From the NCBI GenBank assembly GCA_029252685.1, contig JAQXAY010000081.1, forward strand, positions 1 through 54,410: DNA of 54,410 nucleotides, written 5' to 3'. Source of the DNA: Saprospiraceae bacterium. Lineage in GTDB: Bacteria; Bacteroidota; Bacteroidia; Chitinophagales; Saprospiraceae. Below the pieces are notes generated by a model. It worked only from the letters and a program-made list of their open reading frames with translations, ran no database searches and was not told the origin of the DNA. Below, in pieces: positions 26,204 through 34,288 of this stretch. Both the position numbers and the translations under genes were made by a program. Numbering within the stretch: the first letter of the stretch is position 1; every line of letters starts with the position of its first letter.

Positions 26204-27724
26204 TTAGTGTTTAAAATGCCTCACACCAGTCATAACCATTGCAATGCCATTTTGGTCACAATAATCAACACTAAGCTGATCTTTGATAGAGCCGCCTGGC
26301 TGTATTACTGCTTTAATGCCTGCTTTGTCCGCAATTTCAACGCAATCTGGAAACGGGAAAAAGGCATCTGAGGCCATAACCGCTCCTTCGAGCTTGAATC
26401 CAAAGTGTTCAGCTTTAATTATAGCTTGCTTGAGTGCATCAACTCTGCTGGTTTGGCCACATCCCATACCAAGTAGTTGATTCCCTTTTGCTAAAACTAT
26501 GGTATTACTTTTAAGATGCTTCGCGCATTTGTTTGCAAACATCAGATCGTCCATTTGAGCACCGCTAGGAAGGCTTTTTGTTACAACTTTCATTGCGTGC
26601 TCTGACTCTATGGATAGATCCGTATCCTGTACGATTACTCCATTCAAGAGACTTTTAAAAGATTTTTGTTGTAGCTCCCAATGCTTTATTTTTAAGAGTA
26701 CTCGCTTAGCTTTCTTCGTAAGCAATTCCTTTGCAGCCTTACTGAAGGATGGCGCAATGAGTACTTCGTAAAATAATTTATCAATCTCTTGAGCTGTATC
26801 TAAGTCTATTTCTGTATTTGAAATCAAGATTCCACCAAAAGCTGAAACAGGGTCACCTGCCAATGCAGTATGCCAAGCTTCAAGCACAGTATCTCTGGTA
26901 GAGACACCACAAGGATTTGTGTGTTTTAAAACAGCAAAAGTAGGTGCATCATCTTTAAATTCACGCATCAAGCCAATAGCAGCATCTACATCTACTAAGT
27001 TGTTAAATGATAATGCCTTGCCACTTAGTTTTTCTAGCATCTCATCAAGGTCGCCGTGATAAGTTGCTGTTTGGTGAGGATTCTCTCCGTATCTAAGAGA
27101 TTCACCGCCATTTATGCTTCTTTTAAATGTAGGTAGTTCTTGTGATCTATTAAAGTAGTTGAAGATGGCAGAGTCGTAATGAGAGCTCACTCCAAAAGCC
27201 TTCGCCGCAAGGTTTGTTCTTTGCTCCAATGTTGAAGACCCATCTTGTTCATTCAAGATATGCTCTAAATCGGAATATTCATCTTGCGAAGGTACGATGA
27301 CCACATCGTTGAAATTTTTTGCCGCTCCACGAATCAAAGCGATACCGCCGATATCTATTTTTTCGATAATTGCAGCCTCGTCATTAGTTGATGCAACTGT
27401 CTGTTCAAAAGGATAAAGATCAACAATTACAAGGTCTATTGTTGGTATCTCGTATTTGTCAAGTTGACTCAAGTGATTTTCTTCCCTTCGGGCAAGAATT
27501 CCTCCAAACACTTTTGGATGAAGTGTTTTTACACGTCCATCAAGTATAGATGGATATCCTGTTAATTCCTCGACAGGATGTACAGTCCCTCCTAATCCCT
27601 CAATGAATTTTTGAGTTCCTCCAGTAGAATAGATCTTAACACCTTGTTCCATCATTTTATTGATGATTGGTTCTAGACCATCTTTGTGGAATACAGATAC
27701 TAAAGCTGATTTTATCTTTTTCAT
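26204..27724 (-). CDS. purH: Bifunctional AICAR transformylase / IMP cyclohydrolase
   Basis: PurH carries out the last two steps of IMP synthesis (EC 2.1.2.3 and 3.5.4.10). The N-terminal MGS-like cyclohydrolase domain (residues 1-190) shows IYSTGGTQKFI, VEELTGYPSILDGRVKTLHPKVFGGIL and DLVIVDLYPF. The transformylase domain follows with GESLRYGENPHQTA, the catalytic VLKHTNPCGVS and the C-terminal DAFFPFPDCVE and PGGSIKDQ. At 506 residues it is full length. It appears to be the first gene of the purH-coaX-barrel-TPR operon. Confidence 0.96.
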   Translation of the reverse strand: MKKIKSALVSVFHKDGLEPIINKMMEQGVKIYSTGGTQKFIEGLGGTVHPVEELTGYPSILDGRVKTLHPKVFGGILARREENHLSQLDKYEIPTIDLVIVDLYPFEQTVASTNDEAAIIEKIDIGGIALIRGAAKNFNDVVIVPSQDEYSDLEHILNEQDGSSTLEQRTNLAAKAFGVSSHYDSAIFNYFNRSQELPTFKRSINGGESLRYGENPHQTATYHGDLDEMLEKLSGKALSFNNLVDVDAAIGLMREFKDDAPTFAVLKHTNPCGVSTRDTVLEAWHTALAGDPVSAFGGILISNTEIDLDTAQEIDKLFYEVLIAPSFSKAAKELLTKKAKRVLLKIKHWELQQKSFKSLLNGVIVQDTDLSIESEHAMKVVTKSLPSGAQMDDLMFANKCAKHLKSNTIVLAKGNQLLGMGCGQTSRVDALKQAIIKAEHFGFKLEGAVMASDAFFPFPDCVEIADKAGIKAVIQPGGSIKDQLSVDYCDQNGIAMVMTGVRHFKH

Positions 27725-27950
27725 GCAGCGAATAATTCAGAATGAATTTTTTATTGAAAATTAATCTAACAGAAAGGGATTTCCCACATAGATTACATGG
27801 AATCTAAAGGTAGGCAACTTTTTTATTTCAGTAACAATTTGAACTCAACTAAAAAAATATTAACCATAATGTTAAATTTTCGCATCATATATACAGGAAT
27901 GAGATTCTTAACTTTATAAGGAGGACTAGTTTTAATTTAAAATCGATCAT

Positions 27951-29828
27951 ATGAAAAAGATATTGGTGTTTCTTTTGTTCTTCGGATTTGGCCTCCATGC
28001 TGCACTTGGTCAAGCGTCAATTTGTGCAATTGTGGATCATAATGGAGAAGTATTATCAGATGCTCGAGTATATGTGAAATCTAAGCTTGGGATCGAAAGT
28101 TTTTATTTGACAGATTCTATGGGGATTTCAGTAATTAATGGACTAGCTCCAGGTATATATTCCCTATTTATTTCAAATGAGTCAAAAAGCTTGCAAGCGG
28201 AGTTTACTGAAATTAATCTTCAGCCTGGAAGTTTTCTTGTTGAATCTTTTAGCCTTACTTCCGATATAGGAAATAGATACGTAAAAGGAGATAGTGGATG
28301 GGTATTTAATGTAATTGAGGAAGTGGATTCCGACTTCGAGATGGGTGAACCGCTAGGTGCAGTTCCTGCGAGTGCTGTTCTATATGATGAAGTCAGTTAC
28401 TATTCAGAAAGAGAAGAAGTGACAGAGAGTTTGGTTGATGCCGAGGTAGCAAGCATGAAAAAAAAATCAAGAGCAGAAGAATCTATGAGTGGCATACCAG
28501 AGCCGGAACCTGTAGGTGAAGTTCCTAACGAAAGCGCTGGTCAGTTAACGGCATCTGAATGGTCCGATCTTGAAAATTGGGATCTATGGGCAGATCAGAT
28601 TGAAGAGGAATTTGCGGAGTATTCACGTGCTTGGTCTTTAGCACCTAAGTATAGGTCAACCATTCATTTAAGGAATAAGAATGGAGAGAATTTAGTGCAC
28701 GCACTTATTGAGGTTGTAGACCAAACTGGTAAAATATTGGCAAGAGCTCGAACGAATAATAAGGGAGTTTCTGAGTTGTTTTTTGAAGAAGCGCTTGGGA
28801 TAAATAAGAAGGTTCGGATCAATTATATGGGAGAAATATTTACACTCAACAATAAAGAGATTACTAAGGATATGGCACTTGAATTAAGAACAAGGTGCAA
28901 TAATAGTAATGTTGTTGAGATCATGTTCGTAGTAGACGCTACAGGATCTATGGGTGATGAAATAAAATACCTTAAAGCAGAGGTCCAGGATGTTATTAGC
29001 AGAATATCACAGCTTGATGATAAAAAAGAGGTTCGCAGTGGGGCGATATTCTATAGAGATCACACAGATCAATATTTAAGTAGAAGAAAAGAATTGAGTA
29101 CCGATGTTGGTGCCTTGAACACGTTTATTAATGAACAGGCAGCAAATGGAGGTGGAGATTTCCCCGAGGCCTTAGATGTTGCACTAGAGGAGTTGACAAC
29201 AAGTATCAATTGGTCCGCCGAGGCGATTACTAAAATTGCTTTTTTAATACTAGATGCTCCTCCGCACGAAGATTCTATTTCCGTACAACGAATAAATGAG
29301 AGTGTTATTCGTGCAGCAGAACAAGGTATTCGACTAATTCCAGTAACGGGTTCAGGAATAAATAAAAGTACAGAGTATTTGATGAAAGCGCTCTCCATAA
29401 GTACAAACGGAACATATCTATATCTTACAGATGATTCAGGTATAGGAAATAAACATCTAGAGGCTTCTAATGATAAGTCAGATGTTGAGTTTCTGAATGA
29501 TCTAATGGTCCGAGTAGTGGAAGAAATGATTGAATTGGATTGTTTTGAAGCGAGCAATAATCAAGATGTAGTAGTGAATGATTGGAACAACACAATAGGA
29601 TTGAATGTCTACCCAAATCCTGCTACGGATTATTTGAATATTGAATTGGCTCAGGCTATTGATCAGGCTCAAATTCTCGATCTTCAGGGTAAGGTAGTCC
29701 AAGACCTTGGGCAATTGGATATGGGGAGTCACCAATTCGATGTAAGTGGTTTAAAGTCTGGGATTTATTTTGTTGTATTTAAAAATAAGTCAGAGTCTTT
29801 CTCGCTCAAATTGGTATGTGCACGATAA
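27951..29828 (+). CDS. Secreted VWA-domain protein with T9SS type A sorting domain
   Basis: This 625-residue exported protein has a signal peptide with predicted cleavage ALG20|Q21. Two carboxypeptidase-regulatory-like beta modules follow, about residues 25-95 and 235-300, separated by an acidic low-complexity linker. A von Willebrand A domain (about 322-510) carries a MIDAS metal motif D329-A-T-G-S333 with further elements GGGDFPEALD and ILDAPPHED. The last 80 residues are a T9SS type A domain (LNVYPNPATDYLNIEL ... GIYFVVF), so the protein should cross the outer membrane by the type IX system and be released or attached to the cell surface. A role in binding proteins or surfaces is inferred. 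It is transcribed divergently from purH. Confidence 0.85.
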   Translation: MKKILVFLLFFGFGLHAALGQASICAIVDHNGEVLSDARVYVKSKLGIESFYLTDSMGISVINGLAPGIYSLFISNESKSLQAEFTEINLQPGSFLVESFSLTSDIGNRYVKGDSGWVFNVIEEVDSDFEMGEPLGAVPASAVLYDEVSYYSEREEVTESLVDAEVASMKKKSRAEESMSGIPEPEPVGEVPNESAGQLTASEWSDLENWDLWADQIEEEFAEYSRAWSLAPKYRSTIHLRNKNGENLVHALIEVVDQTGKILARARTNNKGVSELFFEEALGINKKVRINYMGEIFTLNNKEITKDMALELRTRCNNSNVVEIMFVVDATGSMGDEIKYLKAEVQDVISRISQLDDKKEVRSGAIFYRDHTDQYLSRRKELSTDVGALNTFINEQAANGGGDFPEALDVALEELTTSINWSAEAITKIAFLILDAPPHEDSISVQRINESVIRAAEQGIRLIPVTGSGINKSTEYLMKALSISTNGTYLYLTDDSGIGNKHLEASNDKSDVEFLNDLMVRVVEEMIELDCFEASNNQDVVVNDWNNTIGLNVYPNPATDYLNIELAQAIDQAQILDLQGKVVQDLGQLDMGSHQFDVSGLKSGIYFVVFKNKSESFSLKLVCAR

Positions 29829-29961
29829 AGTGTGCCCGTCAATATTAGGCGTGCTTTTATCGAAAAGATATGTATCTATGGATGTTTTGCTTTAGGTTTG
29901 AGCTATCGAAATGTTTAAAGATTAAAGGTTATAATTTAATAATTCAGATTTTAGTGATTAT

Positions 29962-29987
29962 AAATGGGGCTCTTTGAGCTCCATTTT
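29962..29987. terminator. Bidirectional terminator between the VWA gene and nadE
   Basis: AAATGGGGCTC (29962-29972) pairs with GAGCTCCATTT (29976-29986) with one G-U, around a TTT loop. The stretch 29829-29961 before it contains a weaker G-U-rich hairpin near 29824-29860 and otherwise nothing recognisable. Confidence 0.8.
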
Positions 29988-31623
29988 AGTTTAAATACTT
30001 GGCTACAATTGGTAGCCTCCTTCCCATCCCAAATGCTTTGGTACTAATTCTCAAGACCGGTGCAGTTTGATAGCGTTTAAATTCATTTCTGTTTACTAAG
30101 CCCAAGGTTCGTTCAACGAGCTGAGCATCATGCCCCATCTCAATGATTTCTTTTGGGCCTTTCCTGTTTTCTATGTACTCGAATAGTATGCTATCGAGTA
30201 TATCGTAGTCTGGCAAGCTATCACTATCTTTTTGGTTGGGCCTTAACTCTGCGGACGGTGGTTTAGTGATAATGTTTTCAGGAATAACTTCTCCCTCTTT
30301 ATTAAGGTGTCTGCATAGTTCAAAGACTTCAGTTTTGTAAAGGTCTCCAATAACAGATAAGCCTCCGCACATATCGCCGTAGAGGGTACCATAACCAACA
30401 GCAAGCTCACTTTTGTTTGAAGTATTCAATAGAATATGTCCGAGTTTATTTGATATTGCCATCAATAGCACACCTCTGCTTCGGGATTGTAAGTTTTCTT
30501 CTGCAACATTGAAAGGTCTATCTTCGAAGAGTGCTTGTAACTGTCCCATGAATTGGTCGTAGATAGATTGAATTTCTATGATGTTATGATCAATCCCTAA
30601 GTTGTTTACAAGCTCTATTGAGTCTGTAATAGAATGATCTGATGAAAATTGAGAAGGCATTAATACCGCTTTTACATTCTCTTTCCCTAGAGCTTGTGCT
30701 GCTAAAACAGTAACCAAGGCAGAATCAATACCTCCTGATAGTCCAAGTATAGCTTTTTTTAATCCTAGTTTAGCAAAATAATCTCGTATACCAAGCACTA
30801 ATGCTTTGCGTATATTCTCCATTTTGTCATGCCTAGGAATATTGTCTTTTGTAGTAGCTTCAACTGTTTCAAGGTCGTAGTATCGAATATCTTCTTCAAA
30901 CAGTTTGAGTTCATCAACAATTACACCTTTTGAGTTTGCAACGAGTGAACCACCATCAAAAATAAGTTCAGTCTGGGCACCTGCGTGATTGGCGTAGAAA
31001 AGAGGAATCTTATATCGTACTGAATTTGCTCGAACTATTTCTCTTCTCTCATCGATATGGCCAAATGAAAATGGAGATGCAGAAAGGTTGAGGATTAAAT
31101 CAGGTTGATCTTTTTCATACTCATCAAGTGGACAAGTTGTATACAGAGGGTTTTCATTTCCAATATTCCAAATATCTTCACAAATGGTCAGTGCGATTTT
31201 TTTTCCTTTAAAAGGGACGAGTTTAAAAGCAGTTGCTGGTTCAAAGTAACGGTATTCGTCAAATACATCATAGGTAGGTAATAAGCATTTATGTTGGACG
31301 TGCTTTATTTCTTTTTCGTGTAAGAAATAAGCTGAATTATAAAGATCTTTCCCTTCTGGGACAGGATTTACTGAAGGTGCTCCAACCACAATAGCAATGT
31401 CTTCAGATGCCGCACACAAAGCATCAATAGTAGTGTTTGATTTTTGTATAAAATCTTCAAACTCAAGAAAGTCTCTTGGGGGATATCCACAGCTGGCTAG
31501 TTCTCCAAAAAGAATTAGATCTGCCGATTCTTTTTTAGCTTGCTCAATTGCTTCGAGCATAACCTTGAGGTTATTTTTAAAGTGACCGATATGATAATTC
31601 AGCTGTGCTATTGCAATTTTCAT
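29986..31623 (-). CDS. nadE: Glutamine-dependent NAD+ synthetase
   Basis: NadE (EC 6.3.5.1) amidates nicotinic acid adenine dinucleotide to NAD+, using ammonia from glutamine. The 545-residue protein fuses an N-terminal nitrilase-type glutaminase with its Glu-Lys-Cys triad (E41 in GELASCGYPP, K112 in HKCLLPTYDVFDE, C148 in LTICEDIW) to a C-terminal synthetase domain. The latter has the ATP pyrophosphatase loop LGLSGGIDSAL near residue 293 and KSELAVGYGTLYGDMCGG. The glutaminase makes it independent of free ammonia. It is a single gene, divergent from dnaX. Confidence 0.95.
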   Translation of the reverse strand: MKIAIAQLNYHIGHFKNNLKVMLEAIEQAKKESADLILFGELASCGYPPRDFLEFEDFIQKSNTTIDALCAASEDIAIVVGAPSVNPVPEGKDLYNSAYFLHEKEIKHVQHKCLLPTYDVFDEYRYFEPATAFKLVPFKGKKIALTICEDIWNIGNENPLYTTCPLDEYEKDQPDLILNLSASPFSFGHIDERREIVRANSVRYKIPLFYANHAGAQTELIFDGGSLVANSKGVIVDELKLFEEDIRYYDLETVEATTKDNIPRHDKMENIRKALVLGIRDYFAKLGLKKAILGLSGGIDSALVTVLAAQALGKENVKAVLMPSQFSSDHSITDSIELVNNLGIDHNIIEIQSIYDQFMGQLQALFEDRPFNVAEENLQSRSRGVLLMAISNKLGHILLNTSNKSELAVGYGTLYGDMCGGLSVIGDLYKTEVFELCRHLNKEGEVIPENIITKPPSAELRPNQKDSDSLPDYDILDSILFEYIENRKGPKEIIEMGHDAQLVERTLGLVNRNEFKRYQTAPVLRISTKAFGMGRRLPIVAKYLN

Positions 31624-31701
31624 CCTGAAATTTATTGTTTGATTTTATACTTAGCATAGAGAGTTCTGGTTTTTTAACTTGTGCCAAGTAATTTTTGTTA
31701 A

Positions 31702-31734
31702 TTTGCGATAAATAAACTTTATATTATAGGTTTA
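31702..31734 (+). promoter_or_regulatory. Candidate promoter of the dnaX operon
   Basis: TTTG (31702-31705) and TAGGTTTA (31727-31734) lie 21 bases apart. They match the -33 consensus fully and the -7 consensus TAnnTTTG in all but the last base, about 40 bases ahead of the dnaX ATG. Confidence 0.42.
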
Positions 31735-31774
31735 TAAAGTAAAAGTAAGAAAATCATTAAACCCCGCTTTTTAA

Positions 31775-33553
31775 ATGGGAAAATTTGTTGTTTCAGCTCG
31801 TAAATATAGACCAAACAGATTTGTAGATGTTGTAGGTCAAGAACATGTGTCACAGACCTTGAAGAACGCTCTTCAAAATGACCACCTTGCGCATGCATTT
31901 CTTTTTTGTGGGCCTAGGGGAGTGGGAAAGACAACTTGTGCACGAATACTCGCAAAGGTCCTGAATTGCACCAATCTTACAGAGGAGAAAGAACCTTGTA
32001 ACGAATGTGAAAGCTGTACTTCTTTTAATAAAAACAACTCATTTAATATTGTAGAACTTGATGCAGCTTCAAATAATAGTGTCGAGCATATTAGAGCATT
32101 AAATGAGCAAGTTCGATTTCAACCTCAACAAGGGGATTATAAAGTCTTTATTATTGATGAGGTTCATATGTTGTCTCAGGCAGCATTCAATGCTTTTTTG
32201 AAAACATTAGAGGAGCCACCAGCGCACGCTGTATTCATTCTGGCTACAACTGAGAAGCATAAGATTATTCCAACTATTTTGTCAAGATGTCAAATATTTG
32301 ATTTTAAACGTATTCAGATTAAGCGCATAGTTGGCCATTTACAAAGTATTTGTGATCAAGAAAATATTCAAGCAGAGGAAGATGCTTTGCACATTATAGC
32401 TCAAAAAGCAGATGGAGCACTCCGAGATGCGCTTTCCATTTTTGATAGGATAGTAAGTTATTCAGGAGATTCGATAAAGTACGCGGATGTAATAAGCAAT
32501 CTAAATGTATTAGATCACGACTATTTCTTTAAGTTCGTTGATGCTATGCTTGTAGAAGACATGCCTCAGGTTTTACTTCTATTTAATGAGGTTTTAGACA
32601 AAGGCTTCGAAGGCGATATATTTATTACTGGTCTTTCAGAGCACCTAAGAGATCTCCTTGTTTGTAAGGATAAGGAAAGTTTGGCCCTTCTAGAATGTAG
32701 TGAAAACCTTAGGACGAGATATATGGATCAGGCAAACACAGCCTCTGCTTCATTTTTGTTGTCAGCACTTCAGTTAGCAACAGCAACTGATATAGGGTAT
32801 AAGCAAGCTAGGAATAAGCGATTATTGGTAGAGGTTATGCTTATGAAGATTAGTAATTTAAGCAGTATCCTTGAAGCTTCCATCACTGGGCCAGTGCTAA
32901 TTAGTGAAAAAAAAAAGATTGATACCAAAATAGCTCAGGATGAAGTGCAGGTAGAGCATAAAGAAACGCCTGTAGAAAATGAAGCTGCCAAAACTGTCTC
33001 TGCACCAAAGGAAGAACTGGAAGACAAAATAGAACAAAAGCCAATTGAAGAGGCTACCGTGAATCCTGTTCAGGAAGCTAGTCCAAAAAAGAAAAAGCTT
33101 AAACTTTCAATAGGTAAGTTATCTAGTCTAGAGTCCCTTGATAAGGAAATAGAGCAAATTAAAGAAGAATCCTATCGTTCTGTAAAAGAAATTTCACTTG
33201 AAGAGCTAAGCAAATACTGGCATGAATACTCAGAAAATTTAGATTCTGACATAATAAAACAGAGTTTAAGGGCTGCAGACTTGTCTTTATATGATAATTT
33301 TTTGAATATTAAGGTAGCATCCAACCTTCAGCGAGCAGATATTGAAAAGGAGAAGGAACTTATGGTTTTTATCCGTAAATCATTAAATGTAAAAGATCTT
33401 CAATTGAAGATCGAAGTTGAAGCAAAGGTGCAAGACACTAAACCGGTAATCAAAAAGAACTTGACTGTTAAGGAAAGGTATTTGCAAATGAGGGAGGTTA
33501 ACCCCAAACTTACTGCTTTGCAAAAACGATTTTCTTTGATGCCGGACGAATAG
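31775..33553 (+). CDS. dnaX: DNA polymerase III subunits tau (and probably gamma)
   Basis: DnaX is the motor of the clamp loader that places the sliding clamp on DNA. The 592-residue protein has Walker A GPRGVGKT (46-53), a zinc site of four cysteines (C65, C75, C78, C81), Walker B IIDEVHMLS, and sensor 1 around LATTEKHKIIPTILSRC with the SRC arginine finger. Domains I-III end near residue 375. An acidic and Lys-rich linker of about 90 residues follows, then a short C-terminal tau region (about 490-592). At codons 378-381 an A10-G run forms an in-frame slippery site (see separate entry), so a 382-residue gamma-like product is likely. A Crp/Fnr gene follows 15 bases later. Confidence 0.94.
   Translation: MGKFVVSARKYRPNRFVDVVGQEHVSQTLKNALQNDHLAHAFLFCGPRGVGKTTCARILAKVLNCTNLTEEKEPCNECESCTSFNKNNSFNIVELDAASNNSVEHIRALNEQVRFQPQQGDYKVFIIDEVHMLSQAAFNAFLKTLEEPPAHAVFILATTEKHKIIPTILSRCQIFDFKRIQIKRIVGHLQSICDQENIQAEEDALHIIAQKADGALRDALSIFDRIVSYSGDSIKYADVISNLNVLDHDYFFKFVDAMLVEDMPQVLLLFNEVLDKGFEGDIFITGLSEHLRDLLVCKDKESLALLECSENLRTRYMDQANTASASFLLSALQLATATDIGYKQARNKRLLVEVMLMKISNLSSILEASITGPVLISEKKKIDTKIAQDEVQVEHKETPVENEAAKTVSAPKEELEDKIEQKPIEEATVNPVQEASPKKKKLKLSIGKLSSLESLDKEIEQIKEESYRSVKEISLEELSKYWHEYSENLDSDIIKQSLRAADLSLYDNFLNIKVASNLQRADIEKEKELMVFIRKSLNVKDLQLKIEVEAKVQDTKPVIKKNLTVKERYLQMREVNPKLTALQKRFSLMPDE
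32907..32922 (+). promoter_or_regulatory. Probable programmed slippage site in dnaX (tau/gamma switch)
   Basis: Ten A bases (32907-32916) followed by G encode E378-K-K-K381 as GAA AAA AAA AAG. The last seven bases, read A AAA AAG, are the strongest -1 slippery heptamer known from E. coli dnaX. After a -1 slip the next codons are GAT and TGA (32917-32922), so translation ends at residue 382. A +1 shift also ends within five codons, at a TAG. A CACTG/CAGTG hairpin lies just upstream (32884-32896); I see no strong downstream stem. The run could equally work by transcriptional slippage, as in Thermus dnaX. Confidence 0.65.
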
Positions 33554-33568
33554 ACACTAAATCGAGAG

Positions 33569-34288
33569 ATGCCCATAACAAATATAATCGGTATGGGATA
33601 TTGGAATGAAAACATGAGTACTAATTTTTTGGCGTATTTCGAAAAGGAACAAATACAAAATTCCTTGTTTGAAGAACATACGCTTAGCAAAGGCGCAATT
33701 CTTTATAACGTTGCGGAACTTGCAGATAAAATATTCTTTGTGAAATCTGGAGCCTTCAAAGCAGAATGTAGCTATCCTTCTGGGCGAAAATTTATAAAGG
33801 AAATATATGCACAAGGCGAAATTTTTGGGGAGCTAGCGCTCTTTAATGCCTACTATCTTGAGACTTCTATAGCAATCGAAAAGTCTGTAGTCCTTTCCAT
33901 TGAAAAGAATGATTTTAAACGCTTGATGGCAGAACGACTGCATGTAAATTCGATGATCAATATGTTGATTGGTCAACGCAGGATACAACTTGAAAAGCGA
34001 TTTGAAAATCTTATTTTTAAGGACAGCAAAACTCGTGTAGTCGAGTTTCTTTTAATGCTTGCGGATCAAAAAGGTCGAGCAGTCGGCTTTGAGAAGGAAG
34101 TCAAGATTAATCTTACTCACCAAGATATAGCTCGTATTAATTTTACTTCTAGGCAGAAAGTTACTATCCTAATGAATGAGCTAAAGTCCAAAAAAATTAT
34201 ATCTTTCAATCGAAGACGAATTTTATTTAGGGATTTAGATCAATTAAGGACAGAACTAAATCCAGCTATGATGATGACCAGTGAGTAA
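33569..34288 (+). CDS. Crp/Fnr-family transcriptional regulator
   Basis: This 239-residue protein has a cyclic-nucleotide-binding-type sensory domain (about residues 30-130) with SGAFKAECSYPSGRKFIKEIYAQGEIFGELALF, a long dimerisation helix, and a C-terminal winged helix-turn-helix (about 170-225) with THQDIARINFTSRQKVTILMNELKSKKII. The sensory pocket keeps GEIFGELALF but lacks the RxS arginine-serine pair needed for classical cAMP binding, so the signal is unknown. No FNR-type cysteines cluster at the N-terminus. The start is uncertain: ATG at 33569, 33593 or 33614 would all leave the domain intact. Its end overlaps the helicase gene by 8 bases. Confidence 0.85.
   Translation: MPITNIIGMGYWNENMSTNFLAYFEKEQIQNSLFEEHTLSKGAILYNVAELADKIFFVKSGAFKAECSYPSGRKFIKEIYAQGEIFGELALFNAYYLETSIAIEKSVVLSIEKNDFKRLMAERLHVNSMINMLIGQRRIQLEKRFENLIFKDSKTRVVEFLLMLADQKGRAVGFEKEVKINLTHQDIARINFTSRQKVTILMNELKSKKIISFNRRRILFRDLDQLRTELNPAMMMTSE

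Noticed and set aside
27918-27924. AAGGAGG, a perfect Shine-Dalgarno-like sequence upstream of the VWA gene
   Set aside because: It lies about 28 bases before the ATG, too far to set the start, and no start codon or small frame follows it at normal distance.
29069-29557. 162-codon minus-strand frame
   Set aside because: Antisense shadow of the VWA domain coding region, with no features of its own.
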